Below are positions 59,300-64,000 of a DNA stretch of 64,000 nt, one piece after another. The translations under genes and the position numbers were made by a program. The notes under the pieces are model-generated. The model ran no database searches and had not been told where the DNA came from. It saw only the letters and a program-made list of their open reading frames with translations. This stretch comes from Stictocephala bisonia (lineage: Eukaryota; Arthropoda; Insecta; Hemiptera; Membracidae): assembly GCA_035578905.1 (NCBI GenBank), contig JAQJVL010000698.1, forward strand, positions 1-64,000, in the 5' to 3' direction. Within the stretch, counting starts at the first letter, position 1, and the number at the start of each line of letters is the position of its first letter.

Positions 59300-60890
59300 A
59301 TTATTACTGGGGAAGTCAAAGGTTGTTGGACATTTGCCATCATTACGTGAAAATTACCAATCACGACGTTTCGATTTGGAAAAACCCAAACCTTTTTCAA
59401 GTGCTAAAAACTAAATTACATCTACATAAACATGTTATAAAACTACGTTCTTAAACTAATAAACTTATCTACATTAATAATTACCTACATTTGAACCTAG
59501 ATCATAGAATGGGGTACAACAAAATGAACTTCTGCTAAATATAAAAATGTTAACAGGGTTAAATTAATATAACCAATTAGGCGCTGCCAAGGTCACGATA
59601 ACATCGAAAAAAAGTTAAAACACAATTAAATTAATGTTTAAACCAGATTAAAAGATATTACATTAACTAATCATAAATAAAATAAATATATGGTACCTGA
59701 AAAACACTATTAATTTAAAATAACATTAAGCATGCACAAAAAATGATATATGTGACTCGGAAGGACTGAGATTACTATCCAATCTAATTAACTATTACAG
59801 TTACATTTTAACCTGAAAAGACAACAATTATTAGGAATAAAACAATACAATAATCAAATATTACAAAATGATAAAGTCTTACGACCTGCAGTGACGATGG
59901 CGTCTAGACGTCCCAGGCACGAAGTGAGGATGATTCAATCCAAATGCAGTGTCTACGAAGTTCCCTCCAAGGTGATAAAACACGGGGACAAGACAAACAT
60001 ACACACTACACTCACAAGAACCATCCACAGATTGACGTGGTCAGAGACGTACGCTCCGAGATTGCCAGGAATGCGGTGACTCAGGTATGAGGACGTAGGC
60101 TCATGGGGTGTTTTATTGTTGTAGGTGCAGGTGGTGTAGGATTCTGGTTAGATGTTGTCATTAGTGTACTGAACTTTTTATCAAGTGTGTTTTTAAGTAA
60201 AGGAACCCACATGGGTCTAACTTCTATGCTACTTTGACTGCATTCACAAGTAATGCAATATACTACGTTTTTGGAGGATTGCTCCTCATTCTTTGGTTTA
60301 GTTTTAGTTAAAGACTGTCTTAATGTGTTTTGTGTGTTGAATGATGTTCTTATTTTGTATTTCCTAGCTATGCGTCTGATTTTTTCTGAAAGGTTAGGCG
60401 TATATATAATGGACATGAATGCTTTAGGCTTTTCTGTGTCAGTGGATGATTGTTTGCGTTTTCTTATTTGTTTGCATTTTTTTATGAGAGACTGAGGGTA
60501 GCCATTGTTTATTAGATCTTTTGAAACATGTTTTAGTTCATTATCTAGTTTATTTTTGTCTGAGCATATGGCTCGGGCCCTATCAAAGAGAGAGAAGGCT
60601 ACACCTTTTTTAAGTTTGTGGGTGGTTAGAATTGAAATTGAGGTATTTGCCTGTGTGGGTCTGTTTTCTCTAGACTGATGATTTAAGGCCATGTTTTGTT
60701 TTTCTACATTTACATACAAAAATGATAGTTTATTGTTTACTTCTTTTTCCATGGTGAATTTAATGGTGGGTGAAACCTTCTTCAAGTGTTTTAAAAATTC
60801 TTCTAAATTTGGTTCACCGTGACTCCAGCAGACAAATGTGTCGTCCACATACCTAAGCCAAACCTTAGGTTTGAGATTTTAATATTAGTT
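59300..60890 (-). mobile_element. 5'-truncated Penelope-like retroelement
   Basis: The minus strand carries the C-terminal RT region (next entry), then about 700 bp of tail. The tail includes GAAACGTCGTGATTGGTAAT (inverse of 59346-59372), the motif usually found near the end of Penelope-like elements. The boundaries are approximate. Confidence 0.75.
60081..60878 (-). pseudogene. Penelope-like reverse transcriptase, C-terminal part with damaged GIY-YIG region
   Basis: The open frame reads KVWLRYVDDTFVCW upstream of the nominal start at 60848, so the RT active-site YVDD is present. Family blocks follow in order: LEEFLKHLKKVSPTIKFTME, NNKLSFLYV, FDRARAICSDK, ELKHVSKDLINNGYPQ and KYKIRTSF. The end, VVYCITCECSQSSIEV, corresponds to the GIY-YIG endonuclease start (normally VY.I.C.C...YIG), but the YIG is not intact and the rest (PPAPTTIKHPMS) is out of register. 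It is thus 5'-truncated and probably frameshifted in the nuclease. The plus-strand ORF at 60253-60495 is its shadow. Confidence 0.87.
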
Positions 60891-61834
60891 TTAATTATTA
60901 CTGTTTCTGAATCACTCGTTTGAAAATCTATATTTGTTAATTAGGCTAGAAAACATATTGAATAAATATTGATTTTTTACTAACAGTAGCATTTAAAAAT
61001 TGGTAAATTAATACACATCTAATTTATTTGTGATGATCTACTACTCTTAGATTAATGTTGTATTATTTTTATTTAACTGTTCTTTATTTTTTATATTACA
61101 TACTAGATGTTTGTCTGTGCCTTGCTATGGGATTCATATATTAACAGTAATGTTTTAGTTTATTTTAAATGTTAAATTTCAATAAGCATCACTTATATTT
61201 CAAAAGTTTTAATTTTATTTGTTTTATCTAACAGCTGATGGTGTCAAATAAATAAAGTAACTTATACTTTAATACGTTCACTGAGTTGTTATAATTTATC
61301 GGCCATTCATCCTGTGTGTCAGGCGATCTCGGGGTCTCATTGCATACCATCAATTCAGTGCAGGACAAGATCTCGTTGCCCCACAGAAGTTCTGCAAACA
61401 ATATCACGTCATCAATTGAAGATAGAGCATTCTAGTTTATTGTTTTAGAACTATCAAATTTCTGACATCATACGTGCTATGCAGGGTGTTGATATAACGT
61501 ATAAGCACAAGACCTTGAGATCTCGTGTCTCATATAAGTAAGTACTGTAATAAATTATACTCTAGTTGAGAAATTGAGGTTATGTTGTAAATAAACAGAC
61601 GACTCAGCAACCACGTGGAACAACTCTCCCACCTTTTCAAACAACAGCTGACAATCTATTTGTTAATATTGACGTTTAGTCTACCATGTGATTGACAAGG
61701 TATCGTACCGTATATAACTAATACATCATTACTCTGGTGCCGCACGTAAGCTATAAATCTTGTGTAAGATTTAGGTTACTATTAAATTCACAAAGAAAAA
61801 TGCTTCCATAGAGTTCAACTCCTGCAATAATGCG
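60891..61834. other. Non-coding stretch
   Basis: No exon recognised. 61080-61270 has loose similarity to the AACAGCTGA...TCAAATAAATAAAG type tails seen near 62790. Confidence 0.4.
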
Positions 61835-61838
61835 TTAA

Positions 61839-62612
61839 CTCATTCAGTGCTACGTGGCCATAAAGTTGGCCATGCCGTCCGAACATTAGTGGCTGCGTGG
61901 CCGTCTAGTCGGCCAAGCGGTTGTCACTGGTGGTGGCTGATGGCCATCTAATCAGCCATACTGCCTCATTCCTATTGTTGAATCAGTCTTCGGCCGGCCT
62001 TTGCTGCGTTCGCTTGCCAGTAGGTCCCACACTACGAGTAGGACATGGTTTTCAGTTTCTGGTTATGGTTATTTTTGTAGTTTCTGTTACTGTTTTTCAA
62101 TAAATTAGGAATAAAACTAAGCAAAAAAGATGTAGATTGTGCAAAGAGGAAAAAATTAAAAATACTATATATTTATATATGTTTCACAAACGCCCTGACC
62201 AACCCGAATTGTGTTCTATAGCATGTTTTGAAAAATTTATTTCAGATTAGACTAATTGTGAAAAAATTTTTGAAATGGACCTGATAATAGTAGTGTTTTT
62301 ATCTTTTTCATTTGTTTTAGTTAATTCCTTATATTACTAACTTGTTTATTACAAAATAAAGTGGTGTAAAAAATCTTGGACATTAATTTTTTGGCAAAGT
62401 TGTTTTCTGATGGCCGACTAGACGGCCATACATAAAAATTAATTTGATCCTTCCACATTTACAGACTACTTCTGACAGTCATAAATTGACACTACACAAT
62501 CACAAAAATGAGTTTTTGGAAAAAGAATGTTTCAGCCATTTGGTTAAGTTTTTAATTTATATATGCAGCCACACATGGTGAAAACGGAAATACGGCCTTA
62601 GCACTGAACGTG
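61839..62612. mobile_element. Non-autonomous piggyBac-like element, 774 bp, TTAA target duplication
   Basis: TTAA flanks both ends (61835-61838, 62613-62616). The left end CTCATTCAGTGCTACGTGGC and inverse right end CACGTTCAGTGCTAAGGCCG share the CRTTCAGTGCTA core. Near-palindromic TGGCCGTCTAGTCGGCCA occurs at 61898-61915, as a variant at 61941-61958, and at 62411-62428. No transposase frame is present. Confidence 0.87.
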
Positions 62613-62739
62613 TTAATTACAACAAAAAATAACGTAAATGCATATAAGGAATTAAATGCGATTTCATCACCGTGTGAATGTAAGCCTACGACACAAGACA
62701 CCAGGATCGTGACAAAGTGAACGTGTTAACCTGATACCC

Positions 62740-63002
62740 CACTTGGATGTGTTTCAAAAGTTTTCATTTCGTTTGTTTTTCAACAGCTGACAATAATTAA
62801 TAAAATAAGTCCATATGAATAACATTGAAACTTTAAAGGCTAGTGAGGCCGATCCCCAGAGTTGGAAGCAAATGAAACCAAGCCAGAAACCTTCCTGGGA
62901 GTGAACTCTATAACTTGCCAAACTTTCATGGCAATCAGATGAGTTGTTTATTAATGCATAAAAGACACACACACACACATATATACATTGGTTTATATAT
63001 AG
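62740..63002 (+). repeat. RTE-like retroelement 3' end
   Basis: CTTCCTGGGAGTGAACTC, ACTTTCATGGCAATCAGATG and a tail of (AC)n plus ATATATACATTGGTTTATAT resemble 3' ends of arthropod RTE-like elements and their SINEs. Family by resemblance only. Confidence 0.5.
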
Positions 63003-64000
63003 ATTACTTACGAAAGAAATTCAATCAGCGTTAAACAAGAATCAACAATCAAGAATCAAAATATCTTTATTTATATTTTGCACAGAAATACAGTGAATAG
63101 TGTCATATAATAAAAATAACTATGATTATGTAACATCACAAATTACTGTTACTTATAAGCTTACCAACCATTATTAAATTCATCTAATAAATACAGAGCT
63201 AATTCAATCAAATATTTTTTTAGTTTTGAAGACAATTGAACAATCCAAATTGTGTGTTAAAGTACTCCAAAGTCAAGAAATAGTGTCCAAAGTCAATCTT
63301 CATTATTTTGTGTGTGCTATTACATCATGGTCGTCGTATGTATCTCTTAGTTATATTTACGTCTCCAACATAAATAGATTACAAATGTATAGAACAAGTT
63401 TATAAAACATCAAAATGTTATAAAGTTTTTATTTTGACAGTAAAATTTTGATAAAAATACAATGCTTATATGATTTCCAAAAATAAACAAGAATAAATAA
63501 TGAAATTGTAAAATGTGATATAGTCAGACATTTTCTTTTTATAATCAAGTTTTGTAAGTATATTTATAGGATGAACGAGGATTTTGGTGGGTTGTTGAGT
63601 CAGAGGTTTCTCTAGAAGAGTATTTTTATTATTACATACATCTAACCTTCAATATTAGTTATAATTTTGGACCGATGGTACAGTTGAAAACCTGAGTGTC
63701 TGAATTGCATGTATGCTCTTAGTATGGCTAATAGTGGGCAACAATCAACAATTCATGAGATTGGAGGTGGTTTTTCAGAATTATAGTTGACAACCATCAG
63801 TGGCATGGAAAAAAATGTTCATACTTGTATCATATAGCATTTAATTTTTTAAGCTATTGGGGGCTGCTTTGTCTGTTGTTTCTTGGTTTAGCTGATGGAT
63901 TTTATGTTCAAAGGTCACCAATGACTCTTATGATCTGAGCCAGTCAAGCTATGTAATTATAGATTTTAGTACCTAGAAAACAATTTTTTACAAAATATTG
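63003..64000. other. AT-rich non-coding end of window
   Basis: No gene or repeat recognised; perhaps still within an NCKX intron. Confidence 0.4.

Noticed and set aside
1..64000. A multi-gene defence or biosynthetic system
   Set aside because: I looked for clustered co-oriented genes on both strands and found only one host gene, one small nested ORF and transposable-element genes.

Overview
The window is AT-rich, repeat-dominated animal DNA, almost certainly from an insect. Three exons with GT/AG splice sites belong to one gene, and the repeats are arthropod-type: Tc1/mariner with a DUF4817-like transposase N-terminus, Copia, Penelope-like, Jockey-like LINE, hAT, piggyBac-like and tRNA-derived SINEs. 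A hemipteran with a large genome is a plausible guess, but the sequence alone does not prove it. There are no operons, CRISPR arrays or other prokaryotic features.

Layout. 1-9.3 kb: a full-length but broken mariner-like element (1743-4177), a decayed LINE, a 131-bp tandem array, a palindromic MITE and a non-autonomous hAT element with an 8-bp target-site duplication (TSD). 9.3-22.6 kb: degenerate tandem repeats, a second decayed mariner-like element disrupted by SINEs, and ~360-bp tandem repeats interrupted by a 781-bp piggyBac-like element. 23.5-27.4 kb: a 1.5-kb palindrome, a 43-bp array split by a SINE, and an hAT-type element whose interior is a 55-bp satellite. 28.1-36.5 kb: an 8.4-kb satellite of ~66-bp monomers with dimer and nine-monomer higher-order periods. 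36.7-45.7 kb: LINE remnants and a complete Copia retrotransposon (38221-42463, TSD GATAC) inserted into a palindromic MITE.

Host genes lie on the + strand at the right. Exons at 49837-50025, 53603-53790 and 58839-58986 join in phase to encode the first ion-binding repeat region of a K+-dependent Na+/Ca2+ exchanger (NCKX/SLC24). The gene runs past what I can identify on both sides. Its first visible intron holds a short ORF with an SGT1-type CS domain, preceded by a perfect TATCGATA (DRE-type) site and initiator-like sequence. The second intron holds an hAT relic and a SINE. Downstream are a Penelope-like RT fragment and a 774-bp TTAA-flanked piggyBac-like element.

I found no multi-gene novel system. 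The most informative signals are transposon nesting, element-satellite relationships and the nested SGT1-like gene.
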